A program made the translations under genes and the position numbers. A stretch of DNA of 39,825 nucleotides from Candidatus Parcubacteria bacterium (GTDB lineage Bacteria; Patescibacteriota; Saccharimonadia; UBA4664; JAHWKN01), in contig JAHWKN010000005.1 of the NCBI GenBank assembly GCA_019347875.1, forward strand, positions 1 to 39,825, written 5' to 3'. This document shows, piece by piece, positions 16,805-23,634 of this stretch. The first letter of the stretch is position 1; every line of letters starts with the position of its first letter. A model generated the notes under the pieces. It searched no databases. It saw only the letters and a list, made by a program, of their open reading frames with translations, and was not told the origin of the DNA.

Positions 16805-16974
16805 TGGGCAGCCTCTCTGACGGCACCGAAGCCGTCGGTCAGCCGCACTTGAGGCGATTCCCGCCTCTGGGCCCAGCCGGTCGGCACATCTTCGACCGCT
16901 CCATGAGCGAACGCGAAGCCGACGAGCGTCGAGCCAGGCTGCTCCGGCGACCAACCGTCTGGCCCCGTCCTTAG
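16804..16974 (+). CDS. Possible small basic protein (uncertain)
   Basis: A 56-aa frame starting within the stop codon of the preceding small frame (TAATG). The product is rich in Arg and Glu with a probable helix (SEREADERRARLLRRP). No family recognised. Codon positions show lower GC at the second base, which mildly favours coding, but an opposite-strand frame (16786-17034) looks equally plausible, so confidence is low. Confidence 0.22.
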   Translation: MGSLSDGTEAVGQPHLRRFPPLGPAGRHIFDRSMSEREADERRARLLRRPTVWPRP

Positions 16975-17051
16975 ACGGACTTCTCGCACCATCAGTACGG
17001 GCATGTAGTCGCCCTGGCCTCCGCAAAACATCATGCGGGGGCCGGGGCGTT

Positions 17052-17074
17052 GTCCTTTTCGGAGGGCTTTTTTT
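17052..17074 (+). terminator. Intrinsic terminator before tig
   Basis: GTCCTT-TTCG-GAGGGC forms a 6-bp stem (two G-U pairs) with a UUCG loop at 17052-17067, followed by seven Ts (17068-17074). It closes the unassigned unit and lies immediately upstream of the tig -10. Confidence 0.7.
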
Positions 17075-17075
17075 G

Positions 17076-17084
17076 TGCTATGAT
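17076..17084 (+). promoter_or_regulatory. tig promoter, extended -10, near-leaderless
   Basis: TG-C-TATGAT ends eight bases before ATG 17093. The -35 region is occupied by the upstream terminator stem. No Shine-Dalgarno precedes the start, so a leader of one or two bases is predicted. Confidence 0.6.
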
Positions 17085-17092
17085 GCCGACTT

Positions 17093-18391
17093 ATGAAGTC
17101 GAGCGTGACCAACTCTACCGACACCGAGGCCACGCTGACGGTTAACGTCAGCCAAGACGCCTTTGCGCCGATTGTCCGGCGGACGTTTGACCAGTTGCGG
17201 GGCAGGGTGAAGGCGGCCGGGTTCCGGCCGGGCAAGGCGCCCGACCACATCGTGGAGCGCGAGCTGGGCTCAAGCCACGTCCAAAACGACGTCTTAGAGG
17301 CGGCGGTGGGGGCTAGCTATGCGCAGGCCGTCAAGGAGCACAGTCTGGCGGTGATCGCCCCGCCCAAAGTCAACATCACCAAGTTCGTCCCCTACACCGA
17401 GCTGGAGTACACCGCCACCGTGCCGGTTATGCCCAAGATCCAGCTGGCCGACTATAAGAAGATCAAAAAGCGGCGTCCTAAGGTAGAGGTACAAGAGGCG
17501 GAGGTCGACCGGACTATCGAGGATTTACGTCAGCGCTTAGCCAAAAAGCCGGCTGTCGACCGGGCGGCCAAAGCCGGCGACGAGGTGGTGATCGACTTTG
17601 AGGGCTCCAAGGATGGAGCTCCCGTTCCCGGCGCCTCGGCCGAAGATCACACCCTGCTGCTGGGTTCAAACAGCTTTATTCCCGGGTTCGAGGAGCAGCT
17701 GGTGGGCCTGAAAGCGGGGGAGAGCAAGCGGTTTGAGGTGACCTTCCCGCAAGATTACCGTGAAACCAGCTTAGCCGGCCAGAAGGTGACGTTTCAGGTG
17801 AGCGTCAAGGAGGTGCGTGAGGTGGTTTTGCCGGAGATAAACGACTCGTTCGCCGCCGAGATCGGGCCGTTTACTGCCGTGGCGGCGTTGCGCCAGGACA
17901 TTGCTGAGCGCATCAGGGCTGAAAAAGCCGACGAGGCGGCCCGGGCGTTCGAGCAGTCGGTGCTAGATGAGATCGTCGACGGCAGTAAGCTCAAAACCCC
18001 GCCGCATCTGGTCGACCGGCAGATCGAGCGGCAAAAAGCCGAGCTCAGCGAGCGCCTGGCGGGCAGCGGGTTGGACATCGACAAGTACCTTGGTCTGACC
18101 AAACAAACGCTGGACAAGCTGGAAGACGAGATGCGCCCCCGGGCGGAGCGGCAGGTGGCTGTTGCCATGGTGTTGAGCCGGATCGCCCAGGAAGAGAACC
18201 TGACGGTAACGCCCGCAGAGGTTGACCAGGAGCTGGAGCGTCTGCGGACGGCCTACCCCGACCAGCAGGTGCAAACCGAGCTGAAGGCGCCGCACATTAA
18301 AGAAGAGATTTACAACCACTTAATGACCACCAAGACCGTCGGCAAGGTGCTGGAGTACGTCGAGGGCGACTCCGCCGCTCAATCTAAGTAG
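17093..18391 (+). CDS. tig: Trigger factor (ribosome-associated chaperone and prolyl isomerase)
   Basis: Trigger factor binds near the exit tunnel of the 50S subunit and shields nascent chains. The 432-aa product has the N-terminal ribosome-binding domain with the signature FRPGKAP (44-50), a central FKBP-type isomerase domain (about 160-240, including GDEVVIDFEGSKDG) and a helical C-terminal chaperone region rich in Glu, Arg and Gln. It sits directly upstream of clpP, a common bacterial order (tig-clpP), though clpX is missing here. Confidence 0.95.
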   Translation: MKSSVTNSTDTEATLTVNVSQDAFAPIVRRTFDQLRGRVKAAGFRPGKAPDHIVERELGSSHVQNDVLEAAVGASYAQAVKEHSLAVIAPPKVNITKFVPYTELEYTATVPVMPKIQLADYKKIKKRRPKVEVQEAEVDRTIEDLRQRLAKKPAVDRAAKAGDEVVIDFEGSKDGAPVPGASAEDHTLLLGSNSFIPGFEEQLVGLKAGESKRFEVTFPQDYRETSLAGQKVTFQVSVKEVREVVLPEINDSFAAEIGPFTAVAALRQDIAERIRAEKADEAARAFEQSVLDEIVDGSKLKTPPHLVDRQIERQKAELSERLAGSGLDIDKYLGLTKQTLDKLEDEMRPRAERQVAVAMVLSRIAQEENLTVTPAEVDQELERLRTAYPDQQVQTELKAPHIKEEIYNHLMTTKTVGKVLEYVEGDSAAQSK

Positions 18392-18464
18392 TTTCAAGCC
18401 GACGCCGGTGTTTGATCTATTGGCTCATCTGGGGGGTGTCACGAGGCCGGCGGCGGGAACCTTA

Positions 18465-18473
18465 TGTTAAAAT
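18465..18473 (+). promoter_or_regulatory. clpP promoter, extended -10
   Basis: TG-T-TAAAAT ends nine bases before ATG 18483. A GGAGG ribosome site (18474-18478) lies in between; a start at the usual distance would remove most of it from the mRNA, so either a longer tig-clpP transcript or leaderless initiation is used. Confidence 0.45.
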
Positions 18474-18482
18474 GGAGGCACC

Positions 18483-19085
18483 ATGAACCCGAAAAATCAA
18501 ATTCTGATACCGACCGTCATCGAAAAAACCAGTCTGGGTGAGCGCGCCTACGACATTTACTCGCGGCTGCTCAAAGAACGGATTATTTTCTTAGGCACCG
18601 AGATCGATGAGACGGTGGCTAACTTAGTCATCGCCCAGATGCTGTTTTTGGAGAGCGAAGACCCCAAAAAAGACATCAACCTTTACATCAACTCGCCCGG
18701 CGGCAGCGTCTACGCCGGCATGGCGATGTACGATACCATGAACTACATTAAGCCCGAGGTTTCCACCATTGTGGTGGGGATGGCCATGAGCATGGGGGCG
18801 GTGCTGCTGGCCGCCGGCGCAAAGGGTAAGCGCTTTGCCCTGCCTAACGCTAAGGTGATGATCCACCAGCCGTCCTCCGGCTTTACCGGCACCGCGGCCG
18901 ACATCGAGATTACGGCCAAAGAGGCGCTCAGGACCAGGCAGCATCTCGATCAGCTGTTAGCCGACCACACCGGCCAGCCGGTAGAGCGCATCAATAAAGA
19001 TACCGACCGCGACTTTTACATGAGCGCCGACGAGGCTAAGCAGTACGGGATAGTTGACGCCATTATGGATAAACGGCCAAGCTAA
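18483..19085 (+). CDS. clpP: ATP-dependent Clp protease proteolytic subunit ClpP
   Basis: ClpP forms the 14-subunit serine-protease chamber served by ClpC or ClpX. The catalytic triad is visible in this 200-aa product: S103 in GMAMSMGA, H128 in MIHQPS and D177 in TDRDFYM. The sequence starts [17 protein letters not shown], close to mature ClpP, so there is little or no propeptide. The oligomer handle region is intact. The partner ClpC (1588-4083), with an LGF docking loop, is encoded in the same window. Confidence 0.96.
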   Translation: MNPKNQILIPTVIEKTSLGERAYDIYSRLLKERIIFLGTEIDETVANLVIAQMLFLESEDPKKDINLYINSPGGSVYAGMAMYDTMNYIKPEVSTIVVGMAMSMGAVLLAAGAKGKRFALPNAKVMIHQPSSGFTGTAADIEITAKEALRTRQHLDQLLADHTGQPVERINKDTDRDFYMSADEAKQYGIVDAIMDKRPS

Positions 19086-19090
19086 GAGAA

Positions 19091-19111
19091 AGGGTGTAGG
19101 GTTTGAGGGTG
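19091..19111. repeat. Short 7-bp periodic repeat after clpP
   Basis: AGGGTGT, AGGGTTT, GAGGGTG lie in exact 7-base register a few bases after the clpP stop. It is G-rich like the array at the window start but not the same unit. Confidence 0.4.
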
Positions 19112-19170
19112 GTAAGACCAGTGCGAAACTGTGCCGTCACCCCTACGCCTGCCAACACGGAGCCGGCAGC

Positions 19171-20475
19171 TTGAGCTACCTAGCGGTTATCCGCCACGGC
19201 CACTTCAGTAAGCTGTGGGTGGCGCAGATTCTGTCTTTGATCGCCCAAAACCTGCTCAACTTCGCTCTCATCATCATCATTTACAACCTGGCCCAGGGCA
19301 CCCGCTTTGCCAACGTCTCGGTCAGCTTGCTGGTGCTGTCGTTCGGCATTCCGGCCATCTTTTTTTCGGCCGTAGCCGGTATTTACGTCGACCACTGGGA
19401 CCGCAAGAAGGTGCTGGTAATATCGAACCTGCTGCGCGGCGTTTTGGTGCTGGGTTACTTGGTGACCGACAACCATCTGCTGGCGATTCTGGCCTTAACC
19501 TTTACCATCTCGTCGATCACCCAGTTCTTTGCGCCGGCCGAAGCCGCCGCCATTCCCTTGCTGGTTAGTAAACCGGCCCTACTGGGCGCTAACGCCTTGT
19601 TTGTGTTAACCTTTTACGCCTGCTTTATCTTGGGCTACTCAGCCTCGGCGCCGGTGATCAACCTGTTTGGCACCAGCGGCCCGTTTTATGTGGCGGCCGG
19701 CATGTTTTTCGGCGCCGCCCTGCTGACGCTGTGGCTGCCCGGTTTGACGGCCATAGGCAAGGACGCTATGCGCTGGCGGCAGATCTTTGCCACCACCGGG
19801 CGGGAGCTGCAGGCCAACTGGCTGGCCATCCGGCGCAACCCCAACCTTTACTTTCCCATCGTGCAGCTGTCGCTGGTGCAGGCGCTGGTGGGGATTTTGT
19901 TGGCTCTGGCACCGGCGTTGTCGCTGGCGCTGCTTAAGGTAGAGCTGCAGAACGCCAGCCACGTACTGGTGATTCCGACCGGTATCGGCATGGTGCTGGG
20001 CGTGGTGGTGGTGGGTCGGCTGGCGCGGCGTTTGTCTAAGATCACGCTCATATCTGCCGGGTTGCTGGTGGTCGGAGCCGCCTTAAGCTTGTTGGGGCTG
20101 TCTGGTCAGCTTTACCGACAGGTCGCCGGCGAGGTCATCGCCTCGACCTCTACGGTGGCGCTGGTGGCAGGAACACTGATGCTGATACTGGGGTTAATGA
20201 ACGCGCTCATCAGCGTGGCCGCCCAGACCCTGCTGCAGGAAAGCACGGCCGATGCTATGCGGGGACGCGTGTTCGGCGCGCTTTACATGATGATTAACCT
20301 AGCGGCTACCGCGCCGGTTTTTCTGGCGGCCATCGTGGCCGACCTGCTGAGTGTTACCCAGGTAGTGACGGCGGTGGGCGGGGTCGTGTTCATGTTCGCC
20401 GTCGCCCAAACGCTGTTCCTGCGCCGCCGCTCCGCCGCCCAGCTGGAGAAGCTGGGCCTAAAGTCGGCCTCTTGA
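19171..20475 (+). CDS. Major facilitator superfamily exporter
   Basis: A 434-aa integral membrane protein with about twelve hydrophobic segments and the MFS loop signature YVDHWDRKKVLVISN between helices 2 and 3. The N-terminus (LAVIRHGHFSKLWVAQ) is typical of MFS drug or siderophore exporters of the MFS_3/EntS type. Substrate unknown. I set the start at TTG 19171, preceded by GGAG eight bases upstream; the frame is open further back into clpP, but those residues are not MFS-like. It lies after clpP with an 85-base gap. Confidence 0.85.
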   Translation: MSYLAVIRHGHFSKLWVAQILSLIAQNLLNFALIIIIYNLAQGTRFANVSVSLLVLSFGIPAIFFSAVAGIYVDHWDRKKVLVISNLLRGVLVLGYLVTDNHLLAILALTFTISSITQFFAPAEAAAIPLLVSKPALLGANALFVLTFYACFILGYSASAPVINLFGTSGPFYVAAGMFFGAALLTLWLPGLTAIGKDAMRWRQIFATTGRELQANWLAIRRNPNLYFPIVQLSLVQALVGILLALAPALSLALLKVELQNASHVLVIPTGIGMVLGVVVVGRLARRLSKITLISAGLLVVGAALSLLGLSGQLYRQVAGEVIASTSTVALVAGTLMLILGLMNALISVAAQTLLQESTADAMRGRVFGALYMMINLAATAPVFLAAIVADLLSVTQVVTAVGGVVFMFAVAQTLFLRRRSAAQLEKLGLKSAS

Positions 20476-20512
20476 TCTACAGCGAAAGAGGTTAGAACTT
20501 ACTTACTCACTA

Positions 20513-20521
20513 TGCTACGAT
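20513..20521 (+). promoter_or_regulatory. Promoter of the acidic hypothetical gene, extended -10
   Basis: TG-C-TACGAT with no strong -35. The predicted start near 20,528 leaves a leader of about 30 nt carrying a GAGGGTGG ribosome site before ATG 20560. Confidence 0.4.
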
Positions 20522-20559
20522 GCAAAAAATAGCAAAATTAGCAATTAAGAGGGTGGAAC

Positions 20560-21033
20560 ATGCAAGAATCTAACGAGGAAGAATCTAACGAGTCAGAGCG
20601 CTTACAGTCAGCAGATGAGGCTTTTACGCAGGCAGAAGCTCTTAGAGACATAGCCGAAAAGAAGGCAGGCAGAGAAGGTAGGGCCGAAACAACTACCGAA
20701 GATTATGAAGAAGTGAATCGGTATGCGGATGAAATAGTTGACGCATACGAACTAAAAGACCAGCTAGGGCCTGAAAAAACCGCCTTAATCGAAGAGGTCA
20801 CGGCAGAATACTTTGCCGATGCAGGGCCAGCCTTAAAGGCTATCTTGGATGAAGCAGAGCCAGGTGACATGGAAGGTGCTCGAAACAAAGTGAGGGAGCT
20901 GCTAAGTGCTAACTTCGACAAAGTACGAAGTGATAGACGGATTTTAGATGCTTTTGCTGGTCAGGAAGAACAGCTAGATAAGGTGTGTGCTCAAGCAATA
21001 AGAAGTACCTTGAAGGTGATGGACTTACTGTAG
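20560..21033 (+). CDS. Hypothetical acidic helical protein
   Basis: A 157-aa soluble protein with no family I recognise. It is very rich in Glu, Asp and Ala, predicted almost wholly helical, and begins with a Glu/Ser/Asn-rich stretch partly built from a repeated ESNE element. There is no signal peptide or membrane segment. Codons are more AT-rich than in the neighbouring core genes, which may reflect low expression or a different origin. Its 3' end overlaps the convergent methyltransferase gene by nine bases. Confidence 0.7.
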   Translation: MQESNEEESNESERLQSADEAFTQAEALRDIAEKKAGREGRAETTTEDYEEVNRYADEIVDAYELKDQLGPEKTALIEEVTAEYFADAGPALKAILDEAEPGDMEGARNKVRELLSANFDKVRSDRRILDAFAGQEEQLDKVCAQAIRSTLKVMDLL

Positions 21034-21771
21034 CCTCAACGGCCAAAGCTCAAAAATGACTTCTTGGACAGACAAGATTGTACGGTCATTCTTCTCGACG
21101 GTTAACTTGGACAGTTCGGATTTCAACTGTTGCTGCTTGCCTTCATAGACCTCCATGCGCTTGACGAAGTAAAATTCCAGATTGTAGTACAGATTCTGCA
21201 GAGTCTTGCCCCAGATCTCTGTGTCTACTATCTCCAGCACACTAAGATTGAAGCCGGCTTCGCGGGCTTTTTTGGTGACGTACCCTAGCCCCGCTTGACG
21301 TTTGCTACCACTTAGACTTGCCGCAATTGCCGCAAAGCTATCCCAGCCGCAGCCGTCAAGGTAGGTTACCCCTATAATTCGCCCGTGGTTACTTAGTAGT
21401 CCGTAAAGCTTACGCAAAATCCGATTCCATTCATCCGGTTCAATCGACTCCAGGACGTACGACAGTATAATCAGGTCGTACGGTGTCCCGACGCCGTCAA
21501 AGTCTTGCACCGAGGTTATCGAAAAACCATATCCATCACTTGCCAGGCTTGTCAGCGCCGCTGTAAATTGGGGGTTCGGCTCGATAGAGTGTAAGTAGTC
21601 TGCGTGCGGTAGTAACATGCGGGATATACTGCCGTTACCGGCACCCACATCTAAAATCCTGGCCTTATGAAAAGTGTCAGCAAGCTTGGCCAGCCTTGTG
21701 CCGATAATCTGCTTGCCGTTCGTATGCTGGGCATAACGTTCAAAAAGCCCAGCATATTTTTCTTGATTCAT
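21025..21771 (-). CDS. Class I SAM-dependent methyltransferase
   Basis: A 248-aa protein with the SAM-binding motif I ILDVGAGNGSIS (about 39-50), an acidic residue in SIEPNPQF at the end of strand 2, and DLIILSYVLESI as motif II. This is the Methyltransf_11/12/25 type; substrate unknown. The C-terminal third (LEFYFVKRMEVYEGKQQQ) is helical and may bind the substrate. ATG 21771 has no good Shine-Dalgarno; a TAATAT -10 lies close upstream, so it may have a very short leader. Convergent with and overlapping the preceding gene by nine bases. Confidence 0.8.
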   Translation of the reverse strand: MNQEKYAGLFERYAQHTNGKQIIGTRLAKLADTFHKARILDVGAGNGSISRMLLPHADYLHSIEPNPQFTAALTSLASDGYGFSITSVQDFDGVGTPYDLIILSYVLESIEPDEWNRILRKLYGLLSNHGRIIGVTYLDGCGWDSFAAIAASLSGSKRQAGLGYVTKKAREAGFNLSVLEIVDTEIWGKTLQNLYYNLEFYFVKRMEVYEGKQQQLKSELSKLTVEKNDRTILSVQEVIFELWPLRLQ

Positions 21772-21841
21772 AACGCAATTGTATATTACCGTTGACCGGT
21801 CGGTCGGTATTCTTGACGGGCTAACTTAGTAAGAGTGGTAA

Positions 21842-22345
21842 TTGTTGAAGAAAGATCTCGAGTTAGTTTTAGCCTCCGAACTTGATCTTGGGGTGGTTCA
21901 GGCGATACTGAGCGAGTCGGGTCGTTGGATGCGGGAAGCCAGGGGAGTGCTCGACCAGTGGCCGGAGCGGTTCCCCGACTGGTTGGTGCTGGAGGCTATT
22001 CGAGCACGGGAAATGTTTTTGGTTTACCGCGATAACGAATGCATCGGCACGGTCAGGATCCAGGAGTCTGACGAGGCTGTTTGGGGTCCGGATGACCGGC
22101 AGGCGCTATACGTGCATTCGCTGGCGGTCAGGCGCAGCCTGAAAGGCCAGGGGCTGGGGCAAGCCATACTTGACGAGGTGCAAAAAGAGGCGGCGCGGCG
22201 CAGCAAGCGCTTTTTGCGCCTGGATTGTATCGCCACCAACGAGTCTTTGCGTCGCTTTTACGAGCGGTGCGGTTTCGTATACCGTCGCAACATAATGCAA
22301 ACCAACGCCCATGGACCAAGGGAGTCGAGACTGTACGAACGCTAG
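21842..22345 (+). CDS. GNAT-family N-acetyltransferase
   Basis: A 167-aa GCN5-related acetyltransferase. Motif A is clear: VHSLAVRRSLKGQGLGQAIL, with the acetyl-CoA pyrophosphate loop Q/R-x-x-G-x-G as KGQGLG. The conserved strand 6 region NESLRRFYERCGF is also present. Substrate unknown. It starts at TTG 21842, or TTG 21845 next to it; no ATG is available near the N-terminus and the ribosome site is weak. Divergent from the methyltransferase gene with a 70-base gap containing the palindrome GACCGGTC. Confidence 0.82.
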   Translation: MLKKDLELVLASELDLGVVQAILSESGRWMREARGVLDQWPERFPDWLVLEAIRAREMFLVYRDNECIGTVRIQESDEAVWGPDDRQALYVHSLAVRRSLKGQGLGQAILDEVQKEAARRSKRFLRLDCIATNESLRRFYERCGFVYRRNIMQTNAHGPRESRLYER

Positions 22346-22373
22346 TTTTGGCGTGCGTTTGATTTGGAGCGGT

Positions 22374-22424
22374 TTAAAAAGACGATCGCCTCCGACAAGC
22401 AGTCGGGGACTCTCGTCGGAGGCG
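22374..22424 (-). terminator. Intrinsic terminator of the SGNH gene (minus strand)
   Basis: CGCCTCCGAC (22387-22396) pairs with GTCGGAGGCG (22415-22424), a perfect 10-bp stem. On the minus strand it is followed after a few bases by a run of five Ts. The 18-base loop holds a further 4-bp AGTC/GACT hairpin. Confidence 0.6.
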
Positions 22425-22491
22425 CGGTTCAGGTGGTTGGCTAGGCAGCGTCCTCTGGAGAGGGAAGGGGCTAGCGACTTCTCGGCTTGGT

Positions 22492-23214
22492 CTACCGCCG
22501 CCCGAGGAGGCCACTGTTGGCCAGAGCCTCCCAAAAGGCGGCTCGAACCGCACTGGCGCCCCAAGCGTTTGGTTCCACATCAAAGCAGTACCAAAGGTCG
22601 CGGTCGGGCCGGGGATCGGACTGGCTTGGGTCACCGGCCTTGGCTCCATGCCCTATAAAACGCGAGTGAATATCCGCCAGAGCGCAGTCGTAAACCCTTG
22701 CGACTTCGGCAATCTGCTGATTGCAGGCGGCTAGCGTCTCCAGCGCCTTGAGCCCGGTCGGCAGTTCTAAGATCGACAGATTGCCGGTGGCATCGCTGGG
22801 ATCATAGACGTTGGCCAGCGCAATAGCAGCCCAGGGAAACAGGCTGCGCAGCCGAGCTACTATCTGGTTGAGGTTACGCCGGATCTGCGTTACTGCCGGC
22901 TGGTACAACCCACTGCTAAAGGGTTGCAGTAAATCGTTGCCGCCGACGGTTAGGGTTACTACTGTCGCTTCGAGTTCTGTGGTTGCGAGCGGGGGTAGTT
23001 GCTGAGTCAGAACCGTTGCCGTAGTTGCACCGTCCTTGGCAAACGTTGCAGCTCTTATGCCCGGAACAGCCGTTACTAGATCACGGCCGGTCCAGTCCGG
23101 AAAACGGTCATCGCGATTTCGATGTAGTAAACTGGCTGCGCCGCAACCAGCTCCCCCCGCATACTCATCGATCGAAATCGAGTCGCCCAGCGCAACGTAA
23201 ATTTTCTTTGCCAT
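22492..23214 (-). CDS. SGNH/GDSL-family hydrolase-like protein, with altered catalytic block V
   Basis: A 240-aa protein of the SGNH ester-hydrolase fold. Block I is GDSISIDEYAG (G10-D11-S12, the nucleophile), block II DGATTATVL, and block III GGND at 91-94. Block V normally reads DxxHPN; here it reads DVEPNAWG (D212-E214), so the catalytic His is replaced by Glu and the Asp is out of register. Either activity is lost or another His serves. There is no signal peptide. Start ATG 23214 has GGAGG six bases upstream. Monocistronic on the minus strand, divergent from rpoB. Confidence 0.72.
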   Translation of the reverse strand: MAKKIYVALGDSISIDEYAGGAGCGAASLLHRNRDDRFPDWTGRDLVTAVPGIRAATFAKDGATTATVLTQQLPPLATTELEATVVTLTVGGNDLLQPFSSGLYQPAVTQIRRNLNQIVARLRSLFPWAAIALANVYDPSDATGNLSILELPTGLKALETLAACNQQIAEVARVYDCALADIHSRFIGHGAKAGDPSQSDPRPDRDLWYCFDVEPNAWGASAVRAAFWEALANSGLLGRR

Positions 23215-23634
23215 GTCGACCTCCCCTCGCCGGCAAGTTTGTTAAAGGACGGACAGTAAAAGCAGCCTCGCCACTCTCAAGTTTTGATCATAAACTCTTG
23301 GCAGCCAAAACAACAGCATAAGCGGGTGGTGGTTAGTTTCACCCTGATCGGTCTTTATCTCGTATACTACGACAACGTTTGGTCGAGTAAACTTCAAAGT
23401 GGGACACTAAAAAATCTGCTAAAAACTGTTGACAGGTTAGACAAGGGTAGTCAGAATGGGGGTAATAGAGGACGCTTAAATAACCATAGCGGGGAGTCGC
23501 CGGCCCTTGTTTTGTGCGTTTAGAAAAGCCTCTTCAAACCAAACTTATAAACCATCAACCACATCGCCTGGCACGCGGTTAGTTTATTAATTGCTTAGAT
23601 TCCGGCAGTTGCCGGAATTAAGGAGGAGTGCATT
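23215..23634 (+). promoter_or_regulatory. rpoB upstream region: promoter and leader hairpin
   Basis: This 420-base gap holds no gene I can support. TTGACA (23429-23434) and CAGAAT (23452-23457), 17 bases apart, are the likely rpoB promoter, giving a leader of about 170 nt. A perfect hairpin (ATTCCGGCA/TGCCGGAAT, 9 bp, 23599-23618) stands three bases before the AGGAGG ribosome site (23621-23626), so it may affect translation. The rest shows no strong signal. Confidence 0.5.

Larger units (their letters stand above)
16419..17074 (+). ncRNA. Candidate structured non-coding RNA, about 650 nt, unknown class
   Basis: This unit runs from a strong promoter to an intrinsic terminator and contains many perfect local hairpins. 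They include a 12-bp one at 16461-16486, and 5- or 6-bp ones at 16668-16682, 16686-16707, 16776-16795, 16819-16836, 16851-16867, 16878-16898 and 16955-16978. That is more than I would expect by chance at this GC content. I looked for RNase P (GAAAGUC), tmRNA (GGTTCGA plus CCA end), SRP RNA and 6S signatures and found none. The alternative is a small protein operon; two overlapping ORFs inside are listed separately. An RNA or protein nature cannot be settled by eye. Confidence 0.45.

Noticed and set aside
16786-17034. Minus-strand frame of about 82 codons in the tRNA-tig gap
   Set aside because: It reads plausibly but has no promoter or Shine-Dalgarno and opposes a strong promoter-terminator pair on the plus strand.
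16313-17092. Identity as RNase P RNA or tmRNA
   Set aside because: No GAAAGUC core, no tRNA-like 3' end with CCA, no GGTTCGA T-loop; the same holds for 36,490-37,008.
23284-23523. 79-codon frame upstream of rpoB
   Set aside because: It overlaps the rpoB promoter, has no ribosome site and no recognisable features.
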